Notes under the pieces: generated by a model
What the model was told of the DNA's origin: nothing
What the model saw: the letters and a program-made list of their open reading frames with translations, nothing else
Databases searched by the model: none
Made by a program: the position numbers and the translations under genes
Assembly: GCA_013398955.1 (NCBI GenBank)
Contig: VWPU01000963.1
Span: forward strand, 186,001-250,000
DNA from: Callaeas wilsoni
Taxonomy: Eukaryota; Chordata; Aves; Passeriformes; Callaeidae
Direction of reading: 5' to 3'
Length of the DNA: 64,000 nucleotides
Part shown: one piece after another, positions 1-11,890 of the stretch
Layout: every line of letters begins with the position of its first letter
How positions within the stretch are numbered: position 1 is the stretch's first letter

Positions 1-2640
1 GGAAGTAATTACCTTTTATAGAGAGAAGAGTGCAGCTGGCCATAGCAATAAAACTGCACTAATAAAACTGCATTTACCTCCCCTTCTCTACATTCAAAGT
101 CACTAGCACTCAAGGGTTAGCAGAATTATTGGTGACATACACATGCTTGAAGAGTCCTAGGGGAATTCTTTGCCCTCCTGATTATGCTGGCAGACTCTTT
201 CATTAGTATAGTATTTATATCTTAGGAAATAGGTCTGATTGAGGTTAATGTTAACATTTACATTGTTTACTTCGGCAAAAGCTTGGGTAACAAATGTTTG
301 CTAATGAAAGCATTTTAAAGGTGGCTATATGTTAATGCTTCTGCATATGCAGTGGCAAAACTTTTTATTTTAAATGAATACTGTGCACCTTTAAAAAGTA
401 TGTGTGTCATACTTAACTGTGCTGGTTATGTTACTTGCTATTTTTGTCCACTCTATAAAATATGCAGAAATTTAACTTGTTGGGGAATTAAGTGCTCTCA
501 TAAACCTTGGAAACTCTGCAAGAAAAATAAGAGAAGTACTTTCTCTCTGTTTTCTGTTTAAGAGATTGACATGAAGTTATTTTCTGTTTGATATGTAAAC
601 TATTGAACACACACACTTTTTTTTAGTCTGTGATTGTGCCATTTCAAGCACTAGGACTGAAGTACATATCACACACTCGTGCCATTAAATTCAACCTGCA
701 AAATACTCCCAAGGCAGACAATGACTCGCTACATTAGCTCTGTGGTGAACAGAAGAGTCAGTAATGAAATGAGTAAGTAGACTTGTACTCCATTCATCAT
801 CCTGTTTGCTTCAATATAAGTGTTCTTTTATCAGCAGTATTGGTACTGATGTCATCACACTAGACATAAATCACAGCACAAGTGACAGTGTCCTATTAAG
901 GGTCATGGTCTAAAATCATTATTTACAAATTAAAGACCACAGTTAGCCATTTTCCTGGTGTGCCCTCATTTGTGATATAGTTTGAACCTTTTTAGCTGGC
1001 TGCAGGATAAATAGTCATTTGTAGTTCTGAATAGCTGTGTATATTAACTCACCAACCACACTACATTAAAAAAAAAAAGGGCAAGAAGCCTAGCAAAGAC
1101 CAGGATGTTAAATCTTAGGTTGATCCTTGCCATCAATTCCCATTTGATGGGCCCTAGTCTTGAGGATTACAGAGAGGAGACCATCGCACACCAATCTGTA
1201 ATAAACCCTCCTTTGTTATGTGTACAGCAGATAGGACAAATTCATCACGGGGGTAATTAGGTAGAGCTTCTGCTACAGTCCATGAAAGGCAATAGGGAGC
1301 ATAAGACCAGCAACAGCCCTGGGCTGCTCCTTCCAGTGGCTTTGTTCCTCACAGAGTCACCGAGGGGGAAACTCATTCTCTCTGTACTCAACTCATTTAA
1401 AAGCATCTCTCCTCTCACGTGTTAGTGCCTTATAGATAAGGCAACACTGCTTTTGTATATTGTCCTATATAGCCCCATACAGAAATGCTGAACAGAAGGG
1501 TGTTGACCCAGGAGAGGTATCTTTCTGTCCTTTTTCAGGAAAGAGTAGTGAGAGCTCCATATTCCCAAAAGTCTGTTGCTTCAGCCCTTGGATAAGATGA
1601 TATCTGTAACTCCTTCTGGCTGAGGAACCTATTTACAGCACCTGCTGTGATCATTCGTTGCGCTGGTGACTATGGCTTGTTGGCTTCTTACACTGCTCTT
1701 GTGTCATTGTTATTTTGCCTCTCCCTCACATCATTTTATGGAGACCATTAGAACACTGAATGGATAAGGCAAATAAATTCCCCAAACATATGACTGAATC
1801 AACATCAATCTCAAGAGGCATCAGGACATTGCATTAAATTAGGCAATCACTTCACTACTATTGTTACAGGGGAAGCGATTCTGTGTCTCCTAACTGCAGC
1901 ACCTACCTGAAACACTGACTGTCATACTGCAAAGCCATAATAACCTTGGATGGACTCTAGTGACTGAGCCTGGAACTCCTCACAGGGTTGCAAAGAGTAA
2001 AGTAAAACTCAAGCTCACTCCTGGAGCTTCAAATGGTCGTAAATCCTATCTTATTTCTCTCATTTTATCTGTCTACTGACTGTGAAAAAATGGAAAATGT
2101 TCTTTAATGTCAAAGGACCTAAAAATACAGTATTTGAACATTTTCAGGAATGGTTTTGAGATCCCCTTTCAGGAGGAATCTGTTAGCATGGGATGTGATT
2201 CTACCTGCTCTCCCCCCCCAGTATAATGAAATAAAACATCATTTTATCTTGGTTTAAATAAGGTGAAACCAATATTTTAACTGGATTCACACCCATTTCT
2301 GCTGGGCATGGATCCTGCTTCTCTCCTTGCAGTTGTTGAGGATGGAGGCTTGAGAAGACGGAGCAGAGGCTGGCTGGGCACGTGCTGTCCGGCTGGGATG
2401 CAGCGCCCACCGCGCTGGGTGCGGCAGGAAAGGTGGATGAGGGTTAATGACAGGGTCTGTGTTATTTGCTCTATTAGGCCAGTCTTGGCTTCCAAATCCA
2501 TTCAGCTCTGTAATCTCACTCATTATACAGTATGACTCTTTATAATACTTAAATTGTTGCCAAGTATAGTGTTATAGCCGAGACAGAATGAACACTGTCA
2601 TTAACGTACACGAACCTAAGCAAAGCTTACTCATATGGCT
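1..2640. other. gene-free unique AT-rich sequence
   Basis: No open frame here exceeds about 80 codons, and none has a recognisable domain or splice-bounded extension. The block contains an 11-A run near 1068 and a bulged inverted repeat at 1419-1447, listed separately. GC rises at 2290-2440, with several CpGs, but stays far short of a CpG island. Stop codons are dense in all frames of the rest. I see nothing else. Confidence 0.5.
1419..1447. repeat. bulged inverted repeat (hairpin/cruciform candidate)
   Basis: The left arm is GTGTT (1419-1423) plus GCCTTAT (1427-1433), with a three-base AGT bulge between the two parts. The right arm is ATAAGGC plus AACAC (1436-1447), and the centre is two bases. 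All 12 arm positions pair. One 12-bp arm pair can arise by chance in a window this size, so no function is inferred. Confidence 0.5.
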
Positions 2641-2644
2641 CCTA

Positions 2645-2793
2645 TTACCATTGTATCTGAGCACCTCATTATCTTTAATGTATTTATGCTCATTACATCC
2701 CTAGTGCTATTATTTCCATTTTACAGATGGGCAGAAAAATAACAAGGATGTGTCTAGGAGCACAGTCAGGGATTTCAGCAGGTCAGGCTCCTG
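2645..2793 (-). repeat. MIR (CORE-SINE) fragment
   Basis: In this strand the segment runs like the reverse complement of MIR. A stretch resembling the L2-type tail (TTTAATGTATTTATGCTCATT near 2674-2694) is followed by TATTATTTCCATTTTACAG ATGGGCAGAAA (around 2708-2735). The latter corresponds to the conserved 'tccccattttacagatgaggaaa' part of the family. The later part (aggatgtgtctaggagcacag) fits the degraded 'aggtcacacag' region. It is much diverged and has internal deletions, as expected for a fossil element. It carries no coding capacity. This is the clearest MIR match of the first 10 kb. Confidence 0.65.
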
Positions 2794-2815
2794 TAAGAAA
2801 AGAAGTGTCTTTGGT

Positions 2816-5294
2816 GCAGCGTCGTGGCCAGAGCTGGCTGCTGCTCGGTGCTGCAGTGGCCGCACACCTGCCTGAAATTGTTTTGAGCTCTGCCGTAAGC
2901 CTGGAGCAGAAGGGTGGGCTTCAGCTCCCACTCTGAGGGTGGGTTTAAGTAATTCTGAACTGTCTATCCAGTGTTTCTGGTCTGGTTTGGTTTTTCACTT
3001 TAAAAGTGTCTGTTCTACCTATGTAGCCTGTAAGCCTATATGACAACTGGCTGCTTTTTTTTCAGTGATAACAAAGCAGTTAAACAAAAGAGACCAGATT
3101 TTCAGGCCAGCTGATATTTCTTTTTGACAGATGTTTAACTTCACTACATGTCTGCACAGTTCATTAGAGGTGTTTAACCACCATTGGAGAATACATACAG
3201 GTTGAATCTTACACAAAAAGGGACTAAACCCCTGCTAAGTGTATCCAAAGCCACATTTTCTGTTACTTGGTGCTCAAGAAGTGCTAACCTAACTTGTGGA
3301 CACATTTTGTATCCAAGATCCAAATCCAGTCTTGTGCTTATATCTTGCTTCAAATGTTGCAATGCTTGGAAGACCAACTAATTTCAGGAGACTTCCATCA
3401 GTCTGGGACCAGCGGGTGGGTTCTCTTCGTGGGACTCCTCACTGCATCAGCAAAGCAGTTATGGACTTTTTCTCCAGAGTTTAGCCCTGAACATCAGCAA
3501 CATTGGGATATGGGAACCTTGGCTCTAGGTCCTCACAAAAATAAAACTGAGGTGTTTCAGGACAAAGTTCCAATTTTTTCTCGCTTCCAAGATATGTATC
3601 AGGCTTTTAGTGCTCTGAATTTGAATTCTTTATCCTGAAGATCACTGTGCATGTCAAGCACGAATTTCCTTCTACAATGCAATGATTAGCCTCAAATGAC
3701 CCCAGACTCTGGTTTTCTTTAAGGATTTGTCATTTCTGTAGCAGAAATATTTCAGTTAAGAAACCCCTGATTCAAAATGTACAAAATGTAAATTCATATT
3801 CTAGGCAATTTTAGTACATCCATTTATGCCAAAAACCAATATGGAATTTTTTTACTGGAGATTTTATAGGGTCTGGTTGAAAAACATTTTATTGTAATTA
3901 CGACTTATGTGGATTTAAATAACATTTAAATAACATTTTTATAAGGTGCATCGCGTCAAAGAAAGCATCTGAGGACAAAAATGAAAGCACATAAAGTATT
4001 ATCCAAGAGGAGCTCATGACTTGGGACATTTACAAGAATTGTTTAAACTCAGGTTCAAGCACCTGAGCTGCCTGTTTCATGTCCTAGGTGAATTTCTTGA
4101 CTATAAAAATGTTGAATTTCCAGTTCCAGGTATATCTTCAAAGAGAGACTAACACAAAAGACAAGTGGCTAAATTTCGTAACTGGCTTGTGGAAAAATTG
4201 GGCTGGTGGTAGAATTTTGTCCTGACGTGCAACAGAGACCTTTTCCAAAACAGTGACCATTTTCATACGTTGGAGATATTTCTTGCTGCTCACCCTATTA
4301 ATTATTGTATCTATACCTATTATTTCCCAGTTCTAGTACACTCTGAGAGGAATTATTTCAATGTGAGGTATATTGAATTTTGAGCAGTTTGTAAGGCTCT
4401 CTGATTTTGAAGTTATAATTTTTTTTTTTATTGAAGGTGCTTTAAAAAGAAGCCTTTTGTTTGCTTAATACCTTCTACAGATCATTTATAAATTTTTAAA
4501 GGACTGCATATTAGAGTAATCAAGAGTTCGACACTAAAAGTAATTGGTAGAGAATGCAGAAAAAGAAGTATACAGGGTTACTAATATACATCAGGGCTTA
4601 AGCTGACATGAATTTTTATCTTAATTATCGGACAAATTTGTACTCCCACTATTTAATTCAATTTGCATGCATCGGTAGACACTTATTAAAGGTAATATTA
4701 CATCTGTCATTTTAAGACTGGTGAGAATTTTATCATAGGAGCTGCACGAAACAGCCACTCTATTATGCAAAGAACTCTTTTGTAAAGCTTAAAATAACCA
4801 GTATTGCATCCCAATTAGCTATTTGGAGGAAAAAGTCTTCTTTATGATACAATTATACATAACATGTAATAATACGTAGGCCTTTTCCTATACTAGGCTG
4901 TATATGGACTTAATAAGTTCTTTCAGACCCCTCCTGTCCTTAATATCAGACCAAGCATTAAAAAAAAAGGCAATTCAAGCTGATTTCAAATAAAATTATT
5001 GTCAAAAGATGTGTGTGCACTATGGCAGATTTTGCAGACCTTTTCTCTGTGAACTACACCTACTGTACGGTGAAAACATAGCTGTCAAGTCCACAGGAGC
5101 TAACAGCCCTTAATTCATTGTTTTTCTTTGGGATAGAGCCTTGGCAAATTGCGGGAAGCAGGGAAGCAGGTAGCAATTCTCACTCCTGGAAGTCAGCTGT
5201 TCAATTAAAGAGCCACACAGTAGTTACCATGGCACCAGCCCTATTATGCTGTGTATCACTACAGAGGCTTAAATACTTAAGACAAACAAACACC
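2816..5294. other. gene-free unique AT-rich sequence
   Basis: The longest frame (3294-3638, + strand) has 114 codons and no recognisable similarity. An 11-bp unit, ATTTAAATAAC, is tandemly repeated at 3913-3934. A motif-dense unique block lies at about 4560-4870 and is discussed as a possible conserved noncoding element. Nothing else can be supported. Confidence 0.5.
3913..3934. repeat. two tandem copies of an 11-bp AT-rich unit
   Basis: ATTTAAATAAC occurs at 3913-3923 and again, identically, at 3924-3934, with the first four bases of a third copy following. This is a simple slippage-type duplication. Confidence 0.85.
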
Positions 5295-5309
5295 TTTTTT
5301 TTTTTTTTT
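5295..5309. repeat. 15-base T run
   Basis: A homopolymer T tract sits directly after CACC and before AATAG. I see no SINE or LINE body next to it that would make it the tail of a retrocopy. Confidence 0.9.
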
Positions 5310-6009
5310 AATAGAAAAGCCTTTTAAGGAAGTCGCTTTATGGTTCTAATGAATATATTGTCAAGTAATTTTATTCGATAAGCAGTTTGCTAGGAATGTG
5401 ATGTCTGGGATTTCCCTGGGAAAATTTTAACTTAAAAAAAACGCTGTGAAAAAAGAATTTTAAAATCATGACAGGAAAAGGAATATTATGTGCAGGGACA
5501 GCTGAACTATGCACTACTTCCCTCCTGCACCTCTGCTTTTCACCTAGTTTTAGGCTAAAATAACATTGTCTTATTAACTTGATTACTTTAGTTGTGACTT
5601 GCAGCCATTGACCTTCTGATTAGTCGTCATTAAAAAGTCTGCTTTGCCATCCAGTGTTTACTGTGGGATGCCCTAACAAGATAATATAAGCAATGGCTTT
5701 TAATGGAAAATGTAATTCCTCAGCTGTGAAGAACAAGGGTTTCCCAAAGTATCCACAAATCAAGACATACTGTCAGGTATAACCTAGTATAATTGCCTTG
5801 GATTTTTAAAGACTGCAGAACTGGCTTAATGGAAGTTGAGATATTTTTAGTATGAGATTATTTTCTATCGCAGAATTAATCAGAGCATCACTTATTACTC
5901 TGGGAACAGAATAAGAAGATGATCTCAGCCTCAAAAATGTACTTTAGAGCTGAGTTGAGTCCTGCACTATCCTAAGTGCACCATCAGCGTAGGTGATATG
6001 GGAGAGATG

Positions 6010-6040
6010 AAGATCATCAGCTGGTGTATTTGGTCTCTGC
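6010..6040. repeat. possible remnant of a palindromic sauropsid repeat
   Basis: AGATCATCAGCTGGTGTATT resembles the 'gatcctcagctggtgtaaat' arm of a MITE-like palindromic repeat that I recall from turtle, crocodile and bird genomes. Only about 25 bases match, so this is a weak call without a database search. Confidence 0.3.
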
Positions 6041-7087
6041 CTTGTATCCTCAGCTGAGCTGTGGTTTCACTAGCATGGCTCTCAGGACACAGCTGGGACC
6101 AGATCCAGCTATTGATGCATATCTTGGCCTTGATTTAGCTTAGTTGACTAAACAGTTGGATTTTCAGGATTATTGTTACCTTCCTTGCCTTTTTGATGGG
6201 AATTTTACAAAATATTACTTCATATTTTGCGTCAATTGTTTTCTAAAAGGCATGTACCTCACATCAGGTGTTATTTCACAAGCAATTGGGCACTCATGCT
6301 GCTTCAGCTAAAGTCGTACCTTTTTTTTGTTGAAGAAAGAGAGGAAAAGACCGAGTAATTTGTCTCCACTAACAAGAAGTTCTCCACGACTTTCCATTGC
6401 TGCTATTGTTGAACGAGCCCAAACAATCTGGGAATCGAAATTGTTGCTGGATACTGTGTCAAAGAACAGCCCATCAATCTTGGGAGAAATTTTAAGGGAA
6501 CAGGTTTTTCATGCCTGTGCGCTGGTAGGAAGCCAAGAGCGTGTTGCCATTTGATGGTAAAATCGGTGTACACCTGTTCCAACCAGCTGGCGACATAACC
6601 TATGTCACAGGGATATGTCACCGCCGCACCAGCCCAAACTGCTGCCAGCGTCTGCGTGACAGTCAGGGAAGACAGAAAAAGGAACTTGGGGACCAAAAGA
6701 GGAGGAGTTTACAGTGCCATTTCAGGGACACAGATGTGTGAAGAGTGTGATAAAAGAAGGAAACATCGGAGGGAATAAGCTCAAACAAAAAAGCAAATGT
6801 CATTTGCATGATGTAATTATGGAGAACCATTGACTGCTTCGTAATAACACTCAGTAGGGCAATGTTAAACCTACTGTGAGTGCTAAAAAGGCCTCAGCTT
6901 GAAAAAAGGTCAGTGTGAATTAGTATATATTTGCAGATTAATTCCGAATGTTATATCATAAATTTTATAGCCTAGTGGTTACTGGTGTATAGTGAAGATG
7001 ACACTAATGCAATTCAGACAGGATTAATTCAGAAAGGACTAACATCTAGCTTGTCACTTTAATTTGTGGGGAATGAAGAAAATGGAG

Positions 7088-7140
7088 ATATGTTAATATA
7101 TGTGTATATTGTGTATATGTAACCTGTGCATGTGTGTGTT
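7088..7140. repeat. TA/TG-rich low-complexity tract
   Basis: Alternating TA and TG dinucleotides (for example TATATGTGTATATTGTGTAT) with interruptions. This is imperfect microsatellite sequence. Confidence 0.6.
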
Positions 7141-7287
7141 AGACATAATTGTTATTTCTCCTGCTGTGTTGCATAAAATTCACAAGCAAAATCACAAGCT
7201 GCTTTAAAAGCAGAAACACTATCAAGTTTGCTTTTTTAAAACTAACTGGATTTTGACTTCAGCTGCAGTTTTTTTCTTAGAAAAATC

Positions 7288-7349
7288 AAATCCTGCTAGC
7301 CCTTTACTGGTGTAAATGGTTATGCCAGTGTACGCCAGCTGAGGATGGT
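7288..7349. repeat. remnant of a palindromic sauropsid repeat
   Basis: The segment contains TTTACTGGTGTAAATGG followed by GTACGCCAGCTGAGGATGG. The pair resembles the two arms ('ctggtgtaaat' and 'tacaccagctgaggatctgg') of a MITE-like palindromic repeat that I recall from sauropsid genomes. The spacing is shorter than in the intact form, as expected of an old deleted copy. The family name cannot be assigned here. Confidence 0.45.
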
Positions 7350-7439
7350 GTTGCTTAATCTTTTGAAAAGAGAGCTATAGTCCTTCTGCTCACCTGGTAC
7401 CCTTATAAATATTTTTAAGTCCATAGATTCTGGATATCC

Positions 7440-8200
7440 TACCTTGAGTTTCAAGACCCAAAGCCGAATGTTCCGTTAGCAGCGTGTCCCCGGTTAGAGG
7501 AGGCAGTAGGGGACTGAGTGCAGAGCTGAGGTGCTTGCATCTAGTTGCAAGTTTTGCTCTGGGCTCTCAGAGCGCCTGTGGGATTATCACTGAGGATCGC
7601 TTTGGGTTTCTTCGTGGGGGTTGACAGGTGTACATCCTCACTGTGGCAGTTAGTAATCTGGAGGATAAACGCAGCTGTAAACCTGAGATCCCTTTCCCGA
7701 GCACCGCCTTGCTCCGTCAGCACCCAGCTGCTCTCGGCACTGGATCCCAAGCTGGGTGCCTGCAGCCCCGGCGTGCTGGAGAGTGGTGTCCATGGCAGTG
7801 GCCCATTTCAATACAGCAATCTTTGACAGCAAAAACCACACCTGAGACTCTCTTTTCTCGAGGAAGGAGTCAAGACAACACCCTAAAGGCTGGCGAGGTG
7901 AAGGGCTTCAGCCGTCTGGGGGTTTCAATCCCCTCTCGGTTTCTGGCACGGTGGGCACACATGTCTATGTTCAGGAGAAATCCCAGCTTGAGGCCAAGGG
8001 GACGAAGCTCTCTGCAGCGGGCTGGAGTGAATATTTTACATTTAAGACAACCACTCACTGTGCTGTGTGTCCCTTGATTCTCCAAAGGACCAAGTGCTCA
8101 ACTCTCAGGGGTGCTTACCCCTGGTGTAAAGAGCCACATTTTTCTCCAGATATTTCACAGCGCATCAAACTGGTTTTTTCCTGTAGGTGAAATTTTAACA
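7440..8200. other. GC- and CpG-raised unique block without a recognisable gene
   Basis: Several CpGs (for example in TGTTCCGTTAGCAGCGTGTC near 7469) and visibly higher GC set this block apart from its AT-rich flanks. Open frames overlap here on both strands, the longest being 149 codons at 7628-8077 on the + strand. GC-rich sequence has fewer stop codons, so their length is explained by composition. Their translations show no domain. The block could be a regulatory element or an untranslated exon, but no promoter or splice structure settles it. Confidence 0.35.
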
Positions 8201-11200
8201 CCGAGCTTCATCCTTTATTAAGCAGCACCTCAGACTAATCTCCCATTCCCATTTGGTAAAATGGGCAAATTATATAAAATTTTATAAACATATACACATA
8301 AAATGCAATTATTAAAAATGAAATTTCTTCTTTCTTCCTCACTGGATCTAGGAATACTTTGCTATAAAAATTTACAGTATCTAGCCCAATATACCTCAAT
8401 GAAACAGGAGTAAGTTATTTTTAATTTCCTGTGAATCTTTCCCTTTATAATTTTGTTAGAGAGACACAAACTCTGAACTATAGATTCTTAAAATAATTAC
8501 AGAGATTCCTTTAAGAATTTTTCTAGCAGCGAATATATGCTGCCTTCTGTCTTTAACATGCTGGGGAAGGTCTGAAATACTGATTACCCAGCAAAGATAT
8601 CTAGTCCAGATTTTTACTGGAGTCAAACAAAAAAATGTCATTATGCTTGGGACTAGTTCTAGTGGGACTAGAACAAGTTATAGTCTTGATTCAAATTGAT
8701 TTTTCTATAATTTTGGGGTTTATTCTTCTTATTATTCCTGAGATTGGATAAAAAATTATGCTTTTATGAAAATAGGAATTTGCATTAAGTATTTGGTTTT
8801 CATCCCCCCCCAAAAGGCGACATTAAAATTCAGTTTCTTACAACTAAAAACTACAGAAATTCATCCTGAAAACAAAGCAGCAAACCAAAATGAGGAGAAG
8901 GAGTTCTTTTCTGACCTCTTATCATGATCCCATATTTCTAAGTCAAGGCTCTAATGGCTAGAGCAGCAATACCTTCATCACAAGGTTGTCCTAAAAGGAC
9001 AGAGCAGCACATCAGGGCACTGGGCTGTGAGAAATGAGAGCTTCAGCCCATGTGCTGTTTGCTGCCAGACCAGGGATGCCTACCCAGGTTGTAAGATAAC
9101 TTTAAAAGTCATCCTTGGTCAGCAAGATCCTTCCACTATTAGGGATCTTTAGGGTCCCCCCAAATAAATTTCTGGTTGTTCAGCAGGGAAGAGAATTATT
9201 CTCTTCTTATCCTGGGAAGAGAACCCTGTAATCACCTGATACATTGCGTCCATCAGCCAGCAGACAAAAAATGGCCACACTGTTTGAGCACAGTCTAGAC
9301 TGGATTGAAAGACCTAGTTGTAAATATTCTGTGGTTTAGGCTTTAAGAGGCAAGCACAACGTGAGGTAACCTGGTCACTTAATGTTCCAACAAGAATAGA
9401 AGAAATCCAGGGTAATCTGGAGGTGAGCTGCACCAGTACTTTGGGAAGTTCAGTCCATTTGGGGTAGTTGCTGAAACAGAAACTCGTGCCTCGAGCTGGG
9501 AGAGTGGAAAGTGTCCTCTGAGAAGCCACTTCTCCTCTCAGGCTGGTGAGAGGAGACCTCTGCTCACATGGAGGGTCCCAGTGCTCCAGGCACACGTGGG
9601 GTGAGACGTGACCCCTACTTCCAGCATCAGCTGGGTCCTAATTGAAGGTGTTGAGTGTTTTGGGGGTTTTTTTTCCCAAGAAAATCACAATGCTTTGTAA
9701 CCTGGGAACCTCTGAGCTGTTTATATCAATTAATGCAAGCTGTTAGCTGTTAAAGCTCTGCACTTTATGTGTGAGAAAAGATTTGAGTTTGACGTCTGAG
9801 CATCATGTGGCTGCATGTTGTCAAATGAGAACATTTATAATTTCCTAGAATTGTATTACATTTATGCATTCCTAGACCTATCTCAGTGGCTAAATTGTGC
9901 TGTGTCGTGCATCATGTTATAAAAAGGGACGCTTTTCCTGTTTCCTTTTTCTGCAATCATATGAAAAGAACATTTTAGGTATGCAAGGGCAAAAAGCCTC
10001 TTCTTTTATTCTTGTTCCAGGACAGACAATAATTCCCTGATGCCCTGTTAGCTGCCTGTCTTACAATATTTTCCCAGTTGAATGCTTTAGTCACCAAACT
10101 TCCACTTTTCTTTCAGTAGTTAAAATTGTAAGTAACCAGTTTGGCCAAAATTTTGCATTATTTGTTCTACAGACATAATTTTCTAAGAAATCACGAAAAA
10201 CTCCAAAGTCATGAATAGGAAAAAAACCCAAAACCTATTTTGAACAAGAGGTTAAAAGCAAAAGCAGAGCTTCTGCAAGGTTGCTCAGATATCATAATGA
10301 TGTCTGATATTATCCAGAACCACTGAGGAATCTGGAGCACTCTGAATGTGAAATATTTAAAAATAGTTTCATGACTACATAAATACCTTTGGAGTCAGAA
10401 TTTAATTGAAACTTAAATTCTTTGAGAGTTATTAGTCATTAAAAAGAATGACCCTCTATTTAATTTTTAGATTGTAATCTCATATTCTTTTCTGTCCCAT
10501 TAGCTCAGAAACTAGCTTGTTATTGCCCCTTAAGGCTTTCTATATAATTAAATATTCCTGAAACTCCAAATGCCAGCTACACTGGAAGAACCTGAATGAG
10601 AGTAAAGCAAGGTTATTTACAAATTTTTTATGTTGAGGCTCACTACTTGAGTCTGCTTTTATTCATGCCAGGTATAGGTCATACTTTTTGGGCATAGAAA
10701 CGGGAATTTTTGTCACTAACCTTGATCATGAGTAGGTATCATGTGTCTTTTAGCTTAGGAAGCTGATTATGATGTTTCTGTAGGGGATTGTTAACAAGAG
10801 GTAAAACCCTCTGGGTCTGGAAACAAGGGACAAGAACCTACACTTGGTAAAATGGGTGCCCACGTGTGTGTGCATTGTTTTATAAGCAATGTAAGATTTA
10901 TGAAGTCCTTAACTATAAAAGTCCTTAAGTGCTGGGTATTTTTTGGTAAATGGGGTGTTAGATAAGTAGACCATGTGGTGGATATGGAGTAAGTATTTAA
11001 TAATCTGGGAATATGTGGTATAATTTAGCCAGCAGTGCATGTGATTGCTGGTGATGCACCACTCCAGCATATCAATATCCATTCACATTTTTATATATCT
11101 GGTTATTGGAGAAACCAGCAGGAGAGCAACACAATGATTACATAAATAAATGTAGGACCAAGAGACCAAGGTCCACTTTCAGGGCCCAGGACAAGACTCT

Positions 11201-11640
11201 ACAACTTTTCAGTTTTGCAGAACTGAGCACTTGTAATATCTGTGAGAGATTAGACTTTTTTTAAAAAGAGTGTCTAGGGAGAAAAGCAAGCTCTGAGAAA
11301 GTAATTCTTAGTCAGACCAGGTGGAAGAGACTCTCTGGGTGCACACCCTAAAAGAAGAGTGTTTCTGGCGAGCCCCAGTTCTCATGCAAATTCTCTTCAA
11401 GGATGAGAAAGCTTGAAATTGTCACCAGGACTAATTATGTCCTAGGTTTAGGTACAGAAATAAGCAAGTAAACAGAGAAGGAGAGAGTCTAGATGAAAAC
11501 TGAATATGAATGAGAAACTACAGGTAGCAAATATAATTCTCCTTTTAAATGGAGCCTGAGGGCTGTTCTGAGTGACTCCTGTATAAAGTATGCCCAGTGA
11601 AGGAAAAAGAGAGTTACTGGGGAAGATGGGTGGTGGGAAT
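8201..11640. other. gene-free unique AT-rich sequence
   Basis: Contains a perfect 14-bp palindrome, TATAAAATTTTATA (8273-8286), and an 8-bp-arm hairpin at 8656-8674. A moderately GC-rich patch lies at 9380-9610, with a 93-codon - strand frame that resembles nothing known. AAGTCCTTAA is repeated 16 bp apart (10903 and 10919). No gene, transposon or RNA is recognisable. Confidence 0.5.
8656..8674. repeat. perfect short inverted repeat
   Basis: GTTCTAGT (8656-8663) and ACTAGAAC (8667-8674) pair perfectly around a GGG centre. GGGACTA is also directly repeated at 8649 and 8664. It is too short to infer function. Confidence 0.6.
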
Positions 11641-11649
11641 AGAGGTGAG

Positions 11650-11890
11650 TTCCTAGCTCTGCCAGAAGCTTCCTTGAGCAGTCTCTTGGCCCATATAGAA
11701 TTTAACTCAACAGGGCCCTGGACTTTGCTTCAAACCACCACACACTACGGTGATAAAAGAAATAGCTGTAGCAATAATATACCTGAGTTTGGGGCTAGTG
11801 CAGGGTGTTTTATCCAAATTCCATCATTTACCACTTTCCGTGCCTCTCAATTTCACTTCATCACAAAAGGCGAGAAAGGGGATTATTTAG
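11650..11890 (+). repeat. MIR fragment, apparently interrupted
   Basis: The left part (11650-11690) contains TTCCTAGCTCTGCCA and CTTGAGCAGTCTCTTGG, corresponding to 'tcccagctctgccactt...cttgagcaagtcactta' of MIR. The right part (11838-11890) reads CCGTGCCTCTCAATTTCACT then TCATCACAAAAGGCGAGAAA, corresponding to 'ctgtgcctcagtttcctcatctgtaaaatgggga'. About 147 bp (11691-11837) separates two parts that should be nearly adjacent. This suggests a later insertion, or two independent fragments. The 106-codon open frame over this segment (11590-11910) is therefore not a gene. Confidence 0.45.

Larger units (their letters stand above)
5310..7287. other. gene-free unique sequence
   Basis: The overlapping open frames of 66-97 codons at 6327-6741 occur on both strands and resemble no family. 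A motif-dense block lies at about 5550-5710. A short CpG-bearing patch at 6570-6665 stands out against the CpG-poor background. A TA/TG-rich tract lies at about 7088-7140. Confidence 0.45.

Noticed and set aside
7628..8077. 149-codon + strand open frame
   Set aside because: It lies in a GC-raised block where stops are rare and overlaps other frames on both strands. It has no domain and no supporting splice or promoter structure.
8232..8275. CCCATTTGGTAAAATGGG as a MIR or L2 piece
   Set aside because: It is an imperfect inverted repeat of its own (CCCATTT...AAATGGG-like), and flanking MIR sequence is absent.
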